Shown: positions 38,512 through 46,660 of the stretch, piece by piece | Layout of the letters: the number at the start of each line of letters is the position of its first letter | Position numbering within the stretch: position 1 is the first letter of the stretch | Assembly: GCF_001299635.1 (NCBI RefSeq) | Contig: NZ_JRHN01000024.1 | Coordinates: forward strand, 80,086 to 144,085 | Reading direction: 5' to 3' | From: Clostridioides difficile | Lineage (GTDB): Bacteria > Bacillota > Clostridia > Peptostreptococcales > Peptostreptococcaceae | Length of the DNA stretch: 64,000 bases | Position numbers and translations under genes: made by a program | The notes under the pieces: generated by a model | Databases searched by the model: none | Seen by the model: only the letters and a program-made list of their open reading frames with translations | What the model was told of the DNA's origin: nothing

Positions 38512-39296
38512 TGTTTAAACATATTGGCCAATCTGAGAAAAATATATTGATGTATAATCTAAAAGAACTTTCAAAGATAAAGAACTCTTTCAAAGAAAAT
38601 TATATCAATACAGAACAATTTATTAATATGAAATTGTCATTTAATAATGCCTTAGATTTTTATATTAATTTATTAAAATCTAATAATTGTTATTGTTGTG
38701 TAAATAGAAATAAAGTCATCTTACAGTATCTAAAAAACTTTAATATGATAAATACAAATATTATCAACATTATTCTTAAAAACACTAGTGATATGATTTC
38801 AGAAGTTACTCAAGATGAAGATGCATTTGAGTTAGTTGAAGAATTGTTTAATACACTTGAAAGCTTCTGTAATATTAATCATATTTTTACTAGTTATTAT
38901 GATCTAATCACTTCTCGTCATGAAGAGACTCTTATGTACAATGATACTAATATGTATAAAATATTTGAAGATATTATTTTGTATATAGGAGATTGTTTAA
39001 AAATTAATTCAAAAAAAATCGAAGATACTTATATGTTTCATGATGAATTTTATTCTTATTTTAATAATGATATCATGGTTATAGCTATTAATATTTCTAT
39101 AAAAAATAATATAATATCACTAATAAAAAACCTTTTTATAGATGATTATGGTGATGATTGCTATTGTTCAAGTGGATATACTTTTTTATGTATTTCTACA
39201 AATACTCTGATTAAATCAGGAATTAGAACTGATGTTTTTATATTGATTTTATTAAGTATCTTGGAGGAAAAATATAATGAAAACTATATTATTTGA
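38511..39296 (+). CDS. Hypothetical protein, paralogue of 41766-42560
   Basis: A 261-residue protein beginning MFKHIGQSEKN. It shares its opening with the gene at 41766 (MLKHIGDTEK). It also shares a C-terminal pattern: VIAIN, then a hydrophobic helix with LI, a Tyr/Asp/Cys-rich part (DDCYCSSGYTF here), and a final ILLSILEEKYNENY. Identity is low but the order and length agree. The two paralogues bracket the E2-like, UBL-like and E1-like genes. It overlaps the next gene by 20 bases. Possible roles are as substrate adaptors or targets; this is inference only. Confidence 0.7.
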   Translation: MFKHIGQSEKNILMYNLKELSKIKNSFKENYINTEQFINMKLSFNNALDFYINLLKSNNCYCCVNRNKVILQYLKNFNMINTNIINIILKNTSDMISEVTQDEDAFELVEELFNTLESFCNINHIFTSYYDLITSRHEETLMYNDTNMYKIFEDIILYIGDCLKINSKKIEDTYMFHDEFYSYFNNDIMVIAINISIKNNIISLIKNLFIDDYGDDCYCSSGYTFLCISTNTLIKSGIRTDVFILILLSILEEKYNENYII

Positions 39297-39966
39297 ATTA
39301 ATAGAGAATAGTAACACAGTTAACCTTATAGAAAATAATGATGGAAGAAAAAGAGTTAAAACATTGCTTGTTTCAGATTTTATAAGTAGTATACTCTCAT
39401 CTTCTAAATTAGAAACCCTGTCAGATATACCTGTCTTCAGTCCTATATATCAAGAAAAAGATAACATGAAACTTATTCAAACAATTCAATTAAATAAAAC
39501 AACAAGGATCTATATTATACTTCGAGAAGAACTATCTGCTCCTATGAGTTTTGGTAAAGATTTTTATAGTGATATAGGTATGCCAAATTTATTGTTTGCG
39601 ATAAAAACTGTTAATAATATCTTTAGTAAACTATATGTATCAGTATCCAAGACAAAAAATATAAACAAAAATACTCAATTATTTATTTATCCATTTTCAA
39701 ATGTATATAAAGATGGAAATGTTTGTTTAGGTTCTAATCAAATTAATTTAAATTTTAACCAAATAGAAAATATTTTTCTAATACCAAATATCTTTTTTAG
39801 TATGGCAAATACTATTGACCACTTTTCTTTAAAAAATAATACACAAAATCTAGATTATTTAGAATTACTAGAATATCTAAATCATAAACAATTTGACAAT
39901 AATTTATTAATTAAAAACTATACTTATAACGAATGGACCAAAAAACTTATTCAAAATAAAGCATAA
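39277..39966 (+). CDS. PRTRC system protein B-like (E2-like)
   Basis: A 229-residue protein resembling PRTRC system protein B, a family proposed to contain an E2-like fold. The key match is PFSNVYKDGNVCLGS near residues 137-151, corresponding to the conserved W/S-NVY-DG-VC-GS motif, whose Cys would be the conjugating residue. In PRTRC systems it works with a ThiF-type E1 and a ubiquitin-like C protein. Both candidates follow within 1.8 kb. TTGGAGG precedes the ATG, inside the previous gene. Assignment is by motif from memory; a profile search would decide. Confidence 0.7.
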   Translation: MKTILFELIENSNTVNLIENNDGRKRVKTLLVSDFISSILSSSKLETLSDIPVFSPIYQEKDNMKLIQTIQLNKTTRIYIILREELSAPMSFGKDFYSDIGMPNLLFAIKTVNNIFSKLYVSVSKTKNINKNTQLFIYPFSNVYKDGNVCLGSNQINLNFNQIENIFLIPNIFFSMANTIDHFSLKNNTQNLDYLELLEYLNHKQFDNNLLIKNYTYNEWTKKLIQNKA

Positions 39967-39980
39967 ATTGGAGGTAAAAT

Positions 39981-40605
39981 ATGATTTCAATATGTGGCAA
40001 AAATAATTTCAAAATAAAACGTCATTCATTAAATATAAAATACACTAATGATAAAGGTAAAATTATAGAAGAAGCTGTCAATGCAAATAGGCTCTTTAAC
40101 TTATATGCTTCTTGTGAGAAGGCTATGTTATTTGAGTTATTAGATAATCAAGGTAATTATTTAGAATTTATCATTGAAGATATAGAGAACCTCTCAGAAT
40201 ATTTAATTAATGAAAATTCTAGTCTAAATTTATATCTATATTGTGCAGATTTAGAAAAAACACCTATAATATCAAAAAAGAAAGATCTAAAAGAAATAGA
40301 TAAAAGAAATAGATAAAAGAAATGTATGTGTTATAAAAGAATAAATTACTGAAAATACCAAATTTAAAATTATTTCTTTTCCTAAAAATTGGACTAGAAA
40401 AATGCAACAATTTTGGTTAAGAAAAAACAAGTATCCTATAGTAACAGAATATTATAATTTTACTTATGATTGTTTCTTAACTCAATATTCAGCATGTTTT
40501 GTGAAATATAAAAAGAATATTGTAAGCTTATATTGGTATGCTCCTGAAGATTTATTTAATCCTCAGTTCTTTAATAAAAAGTTTGAAATGAAAATAATTA
40601 ATTAA
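39981..40605 (+). pseudogene. Operon gene broken by a 13-bp tandem duplication and a stop
   Basis: The ATG at 39981 follows GGAGG. The frame ends at 40316 after 111 residues, just where AAGAAATAGATAA is repeated in tandem (about 40290-40315). Removing one 13-base copy restores a frame that meets a single TAA at 40342-40344. Beyond that it continues open (FKIISFPKNWTRKMQQFWLR and onward) to 40605. The intact protein would be about 204 residues. The downstream piece appears alone as a 67-residue ORF from 40402. The function is not recognised, but its place in the operon suggests another PRTRC-like component. Confidence 0.7.
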
Positions 40606-40628
40606 TATATTTATGGAGGTAAATAAAA

Positions 40629-40997
40629 ATGAATTTTACAGAATTATTTAGTAAACAATTAGAAGATTTAAATGAAAAACCTAAAGAAGCCAAAAACAAT
40701 ACACCTAGTATAAATGATAATAAAAATAATACAGGTGTAAATAAATACTTAAAGCTTGAATCAGAATGTAAAGAATACACAAAGATTATAGTAAAAGTGT
40801 TTGGTAAAGTTATAAAAGAAATAGACAATGAAGAAGATATAGAAAATATAAAGATAAAAGATCTTACGGAAGAAGTGCTTTATACTTTTGGATACGAAGA
40901 ATTGGGTAAATCCCCTGATTGGAGATTAGAACCTAGTCATGATAAAGTAGTTGCTTATTTATCTGCTACATATAGCAACTTTAAAAATAAGGGGTAA
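40629..40997 (+). CDS. PRTRC system protein C-like (ubiquitin-like modifier candidate)
   Basis: A 122-residue protein: a polar, probably disordered N-terminus of about 45 residues, then a compact beta-alpha domain (IIVKVFGKVIKEIDNEED, DLTEEVLYTFGYEEL). It ends VVAYLSATYSNFKNKG. A C-terminal Lys-Gly after a final strand is also how PRTRC protein C ends (GTKG), and a terminal Gly is what an E1 would adenylate. It ends four bases before the ThiF gene. GGAGG precedes the ATG. The Asn-rich N-terminal part is an addition relative to the short family form. Confidence 0.6.
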   Translation: MNFTELFSKQLEDLNEKPKEAKNNTPSINDNKNNTGVNKYLKLESECKEYTKIIVKVFGKVIKEIDNEEDIENIKIKDLTEEVLYTFGYEELGKSPDWRLEPSHDKVVAYLSATYSNFKNKG

Positions 40998-41001
40998 TAC
41001 T

Positions 41002-41685
41002 ATGGTTTCAATAATAATAGTTGGATGTGGTGCAACAGGAAGTCATTTAATTACATTACTATCTCAACTGGCTATTTCTGAAAAAAAAATTGATGAAATT
41101 ATACTCATTGACGGTGATATAGTTGAATCTAAAAATTATCGTAATCAAAAGTTTACTTCTAAAGATTTAGGTATGAATAAAGCAGAGGTCCTTTCAAGTA
41201 GATATAATAAATTAGGTATAAAAGTATCTTTTATTGATGAGTACTTAGTTAATAAAGAACTTGTTGTAAATTTAATTAAAAATTCTTTAAATGATTTTAT
41301 ACTTATTGGATGTGTTGATAACAATAAGGCACGTATCGTTTTAAATGATGTATTTTATGATAGTTGTATTAATTCTCTAGTTTATATTGATACTGGTAAT
41401 GGAGAAGGAGATGAAAGAACTGGACAAACTGTAGTTGGTGTTAAATGTGAAAATAATATAATACATCCGCCTGTTTGCAATTATTTCCCAGAGATTTTGA
41501 CTTCAAAAGAAGAAGTTAAAAATGAAACATATTCCTGTTCTGAAATACAAAAACATCCCCAAAATTTTGCAACTAACATTCTAAGTGCTACAACTACTTT
41601 CATGATAACAAACAATATCATTTGCTTAAATAAATTTAATAAAAATTTATTTGTATTTAATTCAGATACAATTTCTATTTTATAA
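41002..41685 (+). CDS. ThiF/E1-like adenylyltransferase (PRTRC type)
   Basis: A 227-residue E1-like enzyme. VGCGATGSH (residues 7-15) is the nucleotide-binding glycine motif. LIDGDIVESKNYRNQKF (about 34-50) matches the conserved D-x-D-x-V-x-x-x-N-x-x-R-Q motif of ThiF/MoeB/E1 proteins. YSCSEIQKHPQNFATN near 177 matches the Cys motif of PRTRC ThiF proteins and would carry the thioester. I chose the ATG at 41002; the open frame starts 17 codons earlier inside the previous gene. It should adenylate the C-terminus of the small modifier encoded directly upstream. Confidence 0.85.
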   Translation: MVSIIIVGCGATGSHLITLLSQLAISEKKIDEIILIDGDIVESKNYRNQKFTSKDLGMNKAEVLSSRYNKLGIKVSFIDEYLVNKELVVNLIKNSLNDFILIGCVDNNKARIVLNDVFYDSCINSLVYIDTGNGEGDERTGQTVVGVKCENNIIHPPVCNYFPEILTSKEEVKNETYSCSEIQKHPQNFATNILSATTTFMITNNIICLNKFNKNLFVFNSDTISIL

Positions 41686-41765
41686 GATAATAAATAAAAA
41701 TAGTATAAACAAAGGAGCTATCAAAGGCTTCTTTGTTTATATTACTACACTAGGAGGTAGCGTAA

Positions 41766-42560
41766 TTGCTTAAACATATCGGAGATACTGAGAAAATTAT
41801 TTTTAGAGAAATTTTTAAATTTATTTTAAAATATAAGAAAATATGTATGAATTTAGACTTAAATATTATTAATGATACTTTCCAATTAGATGAAATTATA
41901 AAATATTATTCAAAAAATTTTTCACTAAATTATATGTTCCATGAAAGATATAGTTTAAAATATATATATATAGGTAAAACAGTATTAGAATATTTTATAA
42001 AAAATAATGTGGTTCTTAAAGAAAATATAGACTTTATTATTCAAGCTGAGATACATAATCATTTAATAGATTATTTTGACCTTGATGATGATGATTTATT
42101 GGAATATGATCTAAATTGCATCGTGAAGTTATTTGAAAACTTAGAAAAGTTTTTTAATATAAAGTGTTTTTATGAATCACTTAGTTATTTGGCCATTGAA
42201 GATATCCCTTCTAGTCATGAACATCATAAAGTATTTCAGTCTTTAATTATTAATTTGAAATATGATATGGAAGATGGTGCTACATATGATGATTTTTTTT
42301 CACTTTATAGTAGTGATTCTTCTGTAATTGCTATTAATACAACATTTAGTGAACATATAATAAATTTAATTAATTGTTCTTTTCCCATTTTATATGATAA
42401 TTATAATCATTGTTATACAAAAGATGGATATACATACTTTATTTTTAATGAAATCGGCTTTGAATCACATTCAATTAACATAAATAGTATTATACTTATA
42501 ATTTTAGGGTATTTAGAAATTTATTTGAATAAAAGTTATAAGTCTTATTTTAACTTATAG
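41766..42560 (+). CDS. Hypothetical protein, paralogue of 38511-39296
   Basis: A 264-residue protein starting at TTG 41766, eight bases after AGGAGGT. It has the same frame of features as the gene at 38511: opening LKHIGDTEKI, VIAINTTFSEHIINLIN, a Tyr/His/Cys part (YNHCYTKDGYTYF), and a final ILIILGYLEIYLNKSY. It is rich in acidic residues in the middle (DLDDDDLLEYD). It follows the E1 gene after 80 bases that contain an 11-bp inverted repeat (TATAAACAAAG and its complement, 41703-41741). The function is unknown. Confidence 0.7.
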   Translation: MLKHIGDTEKIIFREIFKFILKYKKICMNLDLNIINDTFQLDEIIKYYSKNFSLNYMFHERYSLKYIYIGKTVLEYFIKNNVVLKENIDFIIQAEIHNHLIDYFDLDDDDLLEYDLNCIVKLFENLEKFFNIKCFYESLSYLAIEDIPSSHEHHKVFQSLIINLKYDMEDGATYDDFFSLYSSDSSVIAINTTFSEHIINLINCSFPILYDNYNHCYTKDGYTYFIFNEIGFESHSININSIILIILGYLEIYLNKSYKSYFNL

Positions 42561-42791
42561 AACTTACAAAAGTCAGAAATGATTTTATATCATTTTTGGC
42601 TCTTTTGTTAGTTATTTATTACTCAATGGTTGAATGGTTTGCTTATTCTTTTGACTAAACACCATAATATTTGAATAATTCTCTTTTATTTCTTCCATTA
42701 GCTTACCTATTTGTCTGATGTTCTTTTTAGGTTATTCTCATTTAATAAACACTTTGATAAATTGTAATATTATGGAAAAAGTAGTTGACTT

Positions 42792-42807
42792 TTAGACATT
42801 AGTCTAA
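42792..42807. promoter_or_regulatory. BlaI-type operator O1, TTAGAC-N4-GTCTAA
   Basis: Perfect 6-bp arms around ATTA. The same arms occur as a fully perfect 16-bp palindrome upstream of the BlaI gene at 45299, so both promoters are likely controlled by that repressor. Confidence 0.75.
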
Positions 42808-42823
42808 TATTATATTAATTAAG

Positions 42824-42839
42824 GAAGACAATTGTCTAA
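42824..42839. promoter_or_regulatory. BlaI-type operator O2
   Basis: GAAGACAATTGTCTAA: the core AGACAATTGTCT is a perfect 12-bp palindrome and the outer bases match the TTAGAC...GTCTAA pattern in one arm. It lies 32 bases after the start of O1, about three helical turns, so two dimers could bind on one face. Confidence 0.7.
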
Positions 42840-42865
42840 AAATACTATAAAAGGGGTTTTATTTT

Positions 42866-43621
42866 ATGAATATGAAAAATATTAAAAAAACATTCGCTTT
42901 TTCTTTAGCTGTTATGTCATTATTTTCTACTAGCGTTTTTGCTGATACAATTAACATTAATACACATTCTAAGCAGCCTAGTTCTTATTCAATTGATTCA
43001 AAAGCAATTAGTGGTACTACTTCATTTACAGCTAATGGTAAAAACTATACTAATCATACAGGTTGTGCAAAATTAGTTGCAGGTGTTACAGGTGCTACCA
43101 CAATAACTTGCAAATCTGGATCTGTTGATAGTGGAATAATGGGTGCACATGCTAATCTATATAATACAAATGGAACTGTTGTTAAAACTACTGGTTGGAA
43201 ATATAATACAAATAAAACTAGTGGATTTACAGCTACAACAGGATCAACTACTTCAAAAGGAACATATTATACAAAAGGCACTACTAAAGCTTATAATGGA
43301 AGTGGATATAAAACAGTTGGAGCAAAACAAAGCCCAATTGCAACTATGAAGAGTTTAGATATAGAGATCTCAAATGAAGAACTAAAAGAACGTCAATATT
43401 TATATGAAACTAAGAATATGATATCAGCACTTGGCGTAGGTGATATTGAAGGTTATGTATCTCTTGATGATTTATATTCTGAAGACAGTCAACCAAATAC
43501 ACCAGAAGAAGCTGTTGCTTATATGAATAAAATAGCAAAATCTAATGAAAAATATAAAAGTATACCTCTTTATGATAAAGATGGAGAAACTATTATAGGA
43601 GAATATCATATAGACTTATAA
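42866..43621 (+). CDS. Secreted protein sharing its C-terminal domain with the adjacent BlaR1-like sensor
   Basis: A 251-residue protein with a signal peptide ending near STSVFAD. Residues about 50-155 form a Thr/Gly/Asn-rich beta domain (TSFTANGKNYTN, KTSGFTATTGSTTSKGTYY). Residues about 185-251 form a second domain with GYVSLDDLY, QPNTPEEAVAY, KSIPLYDKDG and IIGEY. These features, in the same order and spacing, form the last 66 residues of the M56 sensor encoded convergently next door. Its promoter carries two operators matching the one before that sensor's repressor gene. It could be an effector, decoy or ligand for the sensor. No known family is recognised. Confidence 0.75.
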   Translation: MNMKNIKKTFAFSLAVMSLFSTSVFADTININTHSKQPSSYSIDSKAISGTTSFTANGKNYTNHTGCAKLVAGVTGATTITCKSGSVDSGIMGAHANLYNTNGTVVKTTGWKYNTNKTSGFTATTGSTTSKGTYYTKGTTKAYNGSGYKTVGAKQSPIATMKSLDIEISNEELKERQYLYETKNMISALGVGDIEGYVSLDDLYSEDSQPNTPEEAVAYMNKIAKSNEKYKSIPLYDKDGETIIGEYHIDL

Positions 43622-43628
43622 TATACAT

Positions 43629-43664
43629 AAAAAAACTGATAGAATTATTTTCTATCAGTTTTTT
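43629..43664. terminator. Bidirectional terminator between secreted protein and BlaR1
   Basis: A near-perfect 15-bp stem (AAAAAACTGATAGAA and TTCTATCAGTTTTTT) with a short loop serves both convergent genes. Confidence 0.85.
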
Positions 43665-43667
43665 ATT

Positions 43668-44909
43668 TTAATCAACTTTAAATCTTCCTATAATCTTCAC
43701 ACCTTCTTTATCATAAAGAGGTATACTTTTTTTAAATATATTAAAACTTCTTTTTCTTGTATATAAAACGGCTTCTTCTGGTGTTCTCGGTTGATTATCA
43801 CAATCGTACAAATCTCTTTGTCTTACATACCCTACTTTCTTTCCTATACCTAGAGCTTGTATAAGTTCTGGCTCAATTAGATTTCCATTTGAATCTGTTA
43901 CAGATGGACCATATGTCTCTCCATTTTTATTATAGCTAATCTTACCATCAGTATCTCCTAATATATTTTCATTTGGCTCAGAATTAGCATTAATAGAAAA
44001 CATAGACCCAACTATTATAAAAGTTAATAAAAACTTAAAACCTAGATTAATTTTCCTTTTATCTTCATTAAACATACGATTCAACCTCTTTTTTAAAATA
44101 ATATTTTTTTCATTTCGAAACTGAGATACACATGTTGAATATTTTAATGTTTTTTTATATTTTATTGTATCTAATATCAGATATGCATATTCTTCGATTT
44201 CACTTGAAGTATATTCATCAATTACAATTTCATCACAGGATAATTCACATAATTCATTAAATTGTTTCTTTAGTAAATGACAAATTGGATTAAACCAGTG
44301 TATTGTACATACAATACTAACCATAGCTTTAAATAAGTTATCTTTCCTTTTATAATGAACTAATTCATGTCTAAATATAAAGTTTAACTCTCTACTACTA
44401 TATTCTTTTTCTGGAATTATTATTTTATAATCTCTTAATCCTATAATAGCAGGAGAATAAATCCCTTTAACTCTATATACTTTAAATCTTCTATTTATAT
44501 TTAATTTTTTTACTTGGGCATCTAATACATTAATAATATCTGCATCCAAAACTTCTTCTTGTAAATTTTCTACATAGTTATAAAATTTATAATTAGCTTT
44601 TAGATGGCAAAAAGATATTAATATAATACCTAGTATCCAAATATACATAAATATGTCTAGATTAATACTATAACCATATGATATATAACTATCAATACTA
44701 TGTTTATAACTCTTAATTATGTTATTGTTGATAGCCAATATATTTAAATTTATTTTAGACATAAATAACATTCTAAATATTATTAAAATACACATTAAAT
44801 AATAAAACTTATAACCATATCTATTTACTTTTTTAGTAAATAAAATAAACAAAAGAATTGGTACACTTATATAAATGTTTAATTTCAAAATCTCGATAAA
44901 AAGTTCCAT
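43668..44909 (-). CDS. BlaR1-like M56 sensor metallopeptidase with distinctive outer domain
   Basis: A 413-residue sensor. It has membrane segments near the N-terminus, the zinc-protease motif HELVHYKRKD near 182, CELSCDE near 225 and a last membrane segment near residue 300. About 95 residues then lie outside the cell. Their last 66 (GYVRQRDLY, QPRTPEEAVLY, KSIPLYDKEG, IIGRF) match the C-terminal domain of the secreted protein at 42866-43621 at about half the positions. It is not a penicillin-binding sensor. It lies 12 bases after the BlaI gene in the same operon, with GGAGAA before the ATG. By analogy to BlaR1 it should trigger removal of that repressor. Confidence 0.88.
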   Translation of the reverse strand: MELFIEILKLNIYISVPILLFILFTKKVNRYGYKFYYLMCILIIFRMLFMSKINLNILAINNNIIKSYKHSIDSYISYGYSINLDIFMYIWILGIILISFCHLKANYKFYNYVENLQEEVLDADIINVLDAQVKKLNINRRFKVYRVKGIYSPAIIGLRDYKIIIPEKEYSSRELNFIFRHELVHYKRKDNLFKAMVSIVCTIHWFNPICHLLKKQFNELCELSCDEIVIDEYTSSEIEEYAYLILDTIKYKKTLKYSTCVSQFRNEKNIILKKRLNRMFNEDKRKINLGFKFLLTFIIVGSMFSINANSEPNENILGDTDGKISYNKNGETYGPSVTDSNGNLIEPELIQALGIGKKVGYVRQRDLYDCDNQPRTPEEAVLYTRKRSFNIFKKSIPLYDKEGVKIIGRFKVD

Positions 44910-44921
44910 AAGATAATTCTC

Positions 44922-45299
44922 CTACTTTCTTTTTTTTATCCATTTTTCAAGCTCTTTTATATCATCATCTGATATTTCATTTTCACAACCTAGTGATGAA
45001 ATAAAGCTATGCATAGAATTCTTATGCATAAATTTAAAGAAATCTTTTGTTTCAAACTTCAAATACTCTTCACGTTTAACCTTAACAGTATACACAGTAT
45101 TTCTACCATCTTTTTCAAACTCTAGAAATCCTTTGTCGCTCAATCGAGAAAGAACTTTTCCTGTAGTCCCTTTTGTCCATTCATGATAATCTTCCATAAA
45201 ATGAGCTACTTCTCTTGCAGGTATTTTATCCATATCTTTATCCCAGATAAAATTCATAACTAACAATTCAGATTTTGGTATTTTTTTCAATTTAATCAC
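44922..45299 (-). CDS. BlaI/MecI-type repressor paired with the M56 sensor
   Basis: A 125-residue repressor (KKIPKSELLVMNFIWDKD, then EWTKGTTGKVLSRLSDKGF). The first codon is GTG at 45299; a TTG at 45290 is an alternative, both near AAAGGTG. Its recognition segment (TKGTTGKVLSRL) differs from the WKQTTTLTLLSRL of the other two BlaI proteins, in line with a different operator (TTAGAC-N4-GTCTAA). The perfect palindrome at 45320-45335 lies about 20 bases before the start. Confidence 0.88.
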   Translation of the reverse strand: MIKLKKIPKSELLVMNFIWDKDMDKIPAREVAHFMEDYHEWTKGTTGKVLSRLSDKGFLEFEKDGRNTVYTVKVKREEYLKFETKDFFKFMHKNSMHSFISSLGCENEISDDDIKELEKWIKKRK

Positions 45300-45319
45300 A
45301 CACCTTTAAATTTATTTTA

Positions 45320-45335
45320 TTAGACATATGTCTAA
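45320..45335. promoter_or_regulatory. BlaI-type operator O3, perfect 16-bp palindrome
   Basis: TTAGACATATGTCTAA is identical to its own reverse complement and lies between the BlaI start and its promoter. It shares arms with O1 and most of O2 before the secreted protein gene, which defines a small two-promoter regulon. Confidence 0.8.
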
Positions 45336-45556
45336 AAGTCAATATATAAATATCATGTTATATAAATATTATATTAATACAAAGAGATGAAGTAAAAAAG
45401 TTCTATTTTTTACACTCCATATTTAATTTCTATTGTTGCGATATTGATATATAACACCATATCATTACAATTCCAGAATTTCTAGTATCTCAAAATCTTT
45501 TCGTTACTTTATAAAATCTGTTAAATGAAATGTCATAGTATATAATCAAATTTTTA

Positions 45557-45664
45557 TTCAAAAAACTTTAAAAATTGAACCATATTGTATGTAATAAAAA
45601 AATTAGCTATTAATTAGCAACTTAAATTTAAGCTGTATAAATCAGCTACATAAAATGGGGGGAA
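45557..45664 (+). promoter_or_regulatory. Shared backbone leader, copy D
   Basis: TTCAAA at 45557-45562 and CCATATTGT at 45580-45588 (23 bases start to start). Two hairpins follow: GCTA/TAGC (45606-45618) and GCTG/CAGC (45632-45646). A GGGGGG run precedes the ATG at 45671. The rest of the 371-base gap between this leader and the BlaI gene (45300-45556) holds the operator O3 and no other clear element. Confidence 0.75.
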
Positions 45665-45670
45665 TACATT

Positions 45671-46633
45671 ATGAAAAAAATAAATATTTCATTAAAATTA
45701 TCTGAAGAGTTAGAACAAATTGTATTTGATAAAGATGAAAGAGTAAGTCTTACTTTAAAAGGTGTATTTTATGTAAATAAACTAGTAGGAGCAAGTATTT
45801 TTGAACCAGATAAAATTTATTTTGATGGAGATTATAGAGAAAATCCATATATTATTAATAATGATGATGGTTCAATTTTTAAAGTAATTTCTACCTCACT
45901 AGCAGTTTCAAATTATAATAACAATCAAATAGTAACTAAAGCAACAGTAAGTTTTAATGTAGATTCATATCTTTTAGATTCATTTGGCCATATTATTTCT
46001 GAAGATTATACAGCTGGTGAAATTTTTAAAAAAGGTACTTCAAAACTTACTGATGACAATTATGTATTGCCTATTAACTCAACATTAGAAATATGTGTAA
46101 GTTTAAAAAATACAGAAATTCAAAGAGCTTTAGGACAATATTTATTTAATAAAAATCTTGCTGATAGAAAAGCTCAATCTTTAAGCCAACGAAATGCTCT
46201 AAAAAAATTACCTCAATTTAATTGTCCAATTACTAATATAACTGGTTCATCTGGATATAGGATGGCAATTATGACAATTCCTTATTTTTATGATGATGAT
46301 AAAGAAATTAAAGAAATCATCAATTGTGCAAGAACATTAAATGCTAATGTTTTAAACTGTAAACTTATAAGCATTGATAATGATGAAATCATAGATGCAG
46401 TTGATTTAGAGTATCTTAAATCTATTCAAAATTATGATGAAGAAATAAATAAAAAAGAATATTCAAATGAAAGATTAGTATTGTCAACTAAATATGCAGA
46501 GTGTAAAAAGAAGATTCCAGAAAAAATAACAAAAGCAATAAATATATTGTTCCCTGACCTCGATTTAGAAGAAGTAAAAAGCTTAAATAATAAAGAAATA
46601 AAACTTCTAATACAGTATGCAGAAACATTATAA
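45671..46633 (+). CDS. Hypothetical protein upstream of the methylase-helicase
   Basis: A 320-residue soluble protein. The N-terminal 200 residues look beta-rich. A motif ADRKAQSLSQRNALKKLP near 172 is reminiscent of the Ala/Gln/Arg-Asn-Ala helix in phage annealing proteins, but this is too weak for assignment. The C-terminus is helical and ends LIQYAETL. It is the first gene after leader copy D and precedes the giant methylase-helicase by 27 bases, so a role in DNA processing of the element is likely (inference). Confidence 0.6.
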   Translation: MKKINISLKLSEELEQIVFDKDERVSLTLKGVFYVNKLVGASIFEPDKIYFDGDYRENPYIINNDDGSIFKVISTSLAVSNYNNNQIVTKATVSFNVDSYLLDSFGHIISEDYTAGEIFKKGTSKLTDDNYVLPINSTLEICVSLKNTEIQRALGQYLFNKNLADRKAQSLSQRNALKKLPQFNCPITNITGSSGYRMAIMTIPYFYDDDKEIKEIINCARTLNANVLNCKLISIDNDEIIDAVDLEYLKSIQNYDEEINKKEYSNERLVLSTKYAECKKKIPEKITKAINILFPDLDLEEVKSLNNKEIKLLIQYAETL

Positions 46634-46660
46634 AATAATTTAACTTATAAGGAGAAAACA

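Larger units (their letters stand above)
42561..42865 (+). promoter_or_regulatory. Intergenic region with hairpin and promoter of the secreted protein
   Basis: A 305-base stretch. An imperfect hairpin at 42569-42606 probably ends the PRTRC-like operon. A 36-codon minus-strand frame without a start (42612-42720) may be a gene remnant. The region from 42780 carries two BlaI-type operators around the likely promoter of the secreted protein, whose ATG at 42866 follows AAAGGGG. Confidence 0.55.

Noticed and set aside
41703..41741. Inverted repeat TATAAACAAAG before the TTG start at 41766
   Set aside because: No T-run follows, so not a terminator; could affect translation, but there is nothing further to support it.
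42612..42738. Minus-strand frame of about 36 codons ending SNK
   Set aside because: It looks coding by composition, but has no start, a stop directly upstream and no recognisable family; at most a gene remnant.
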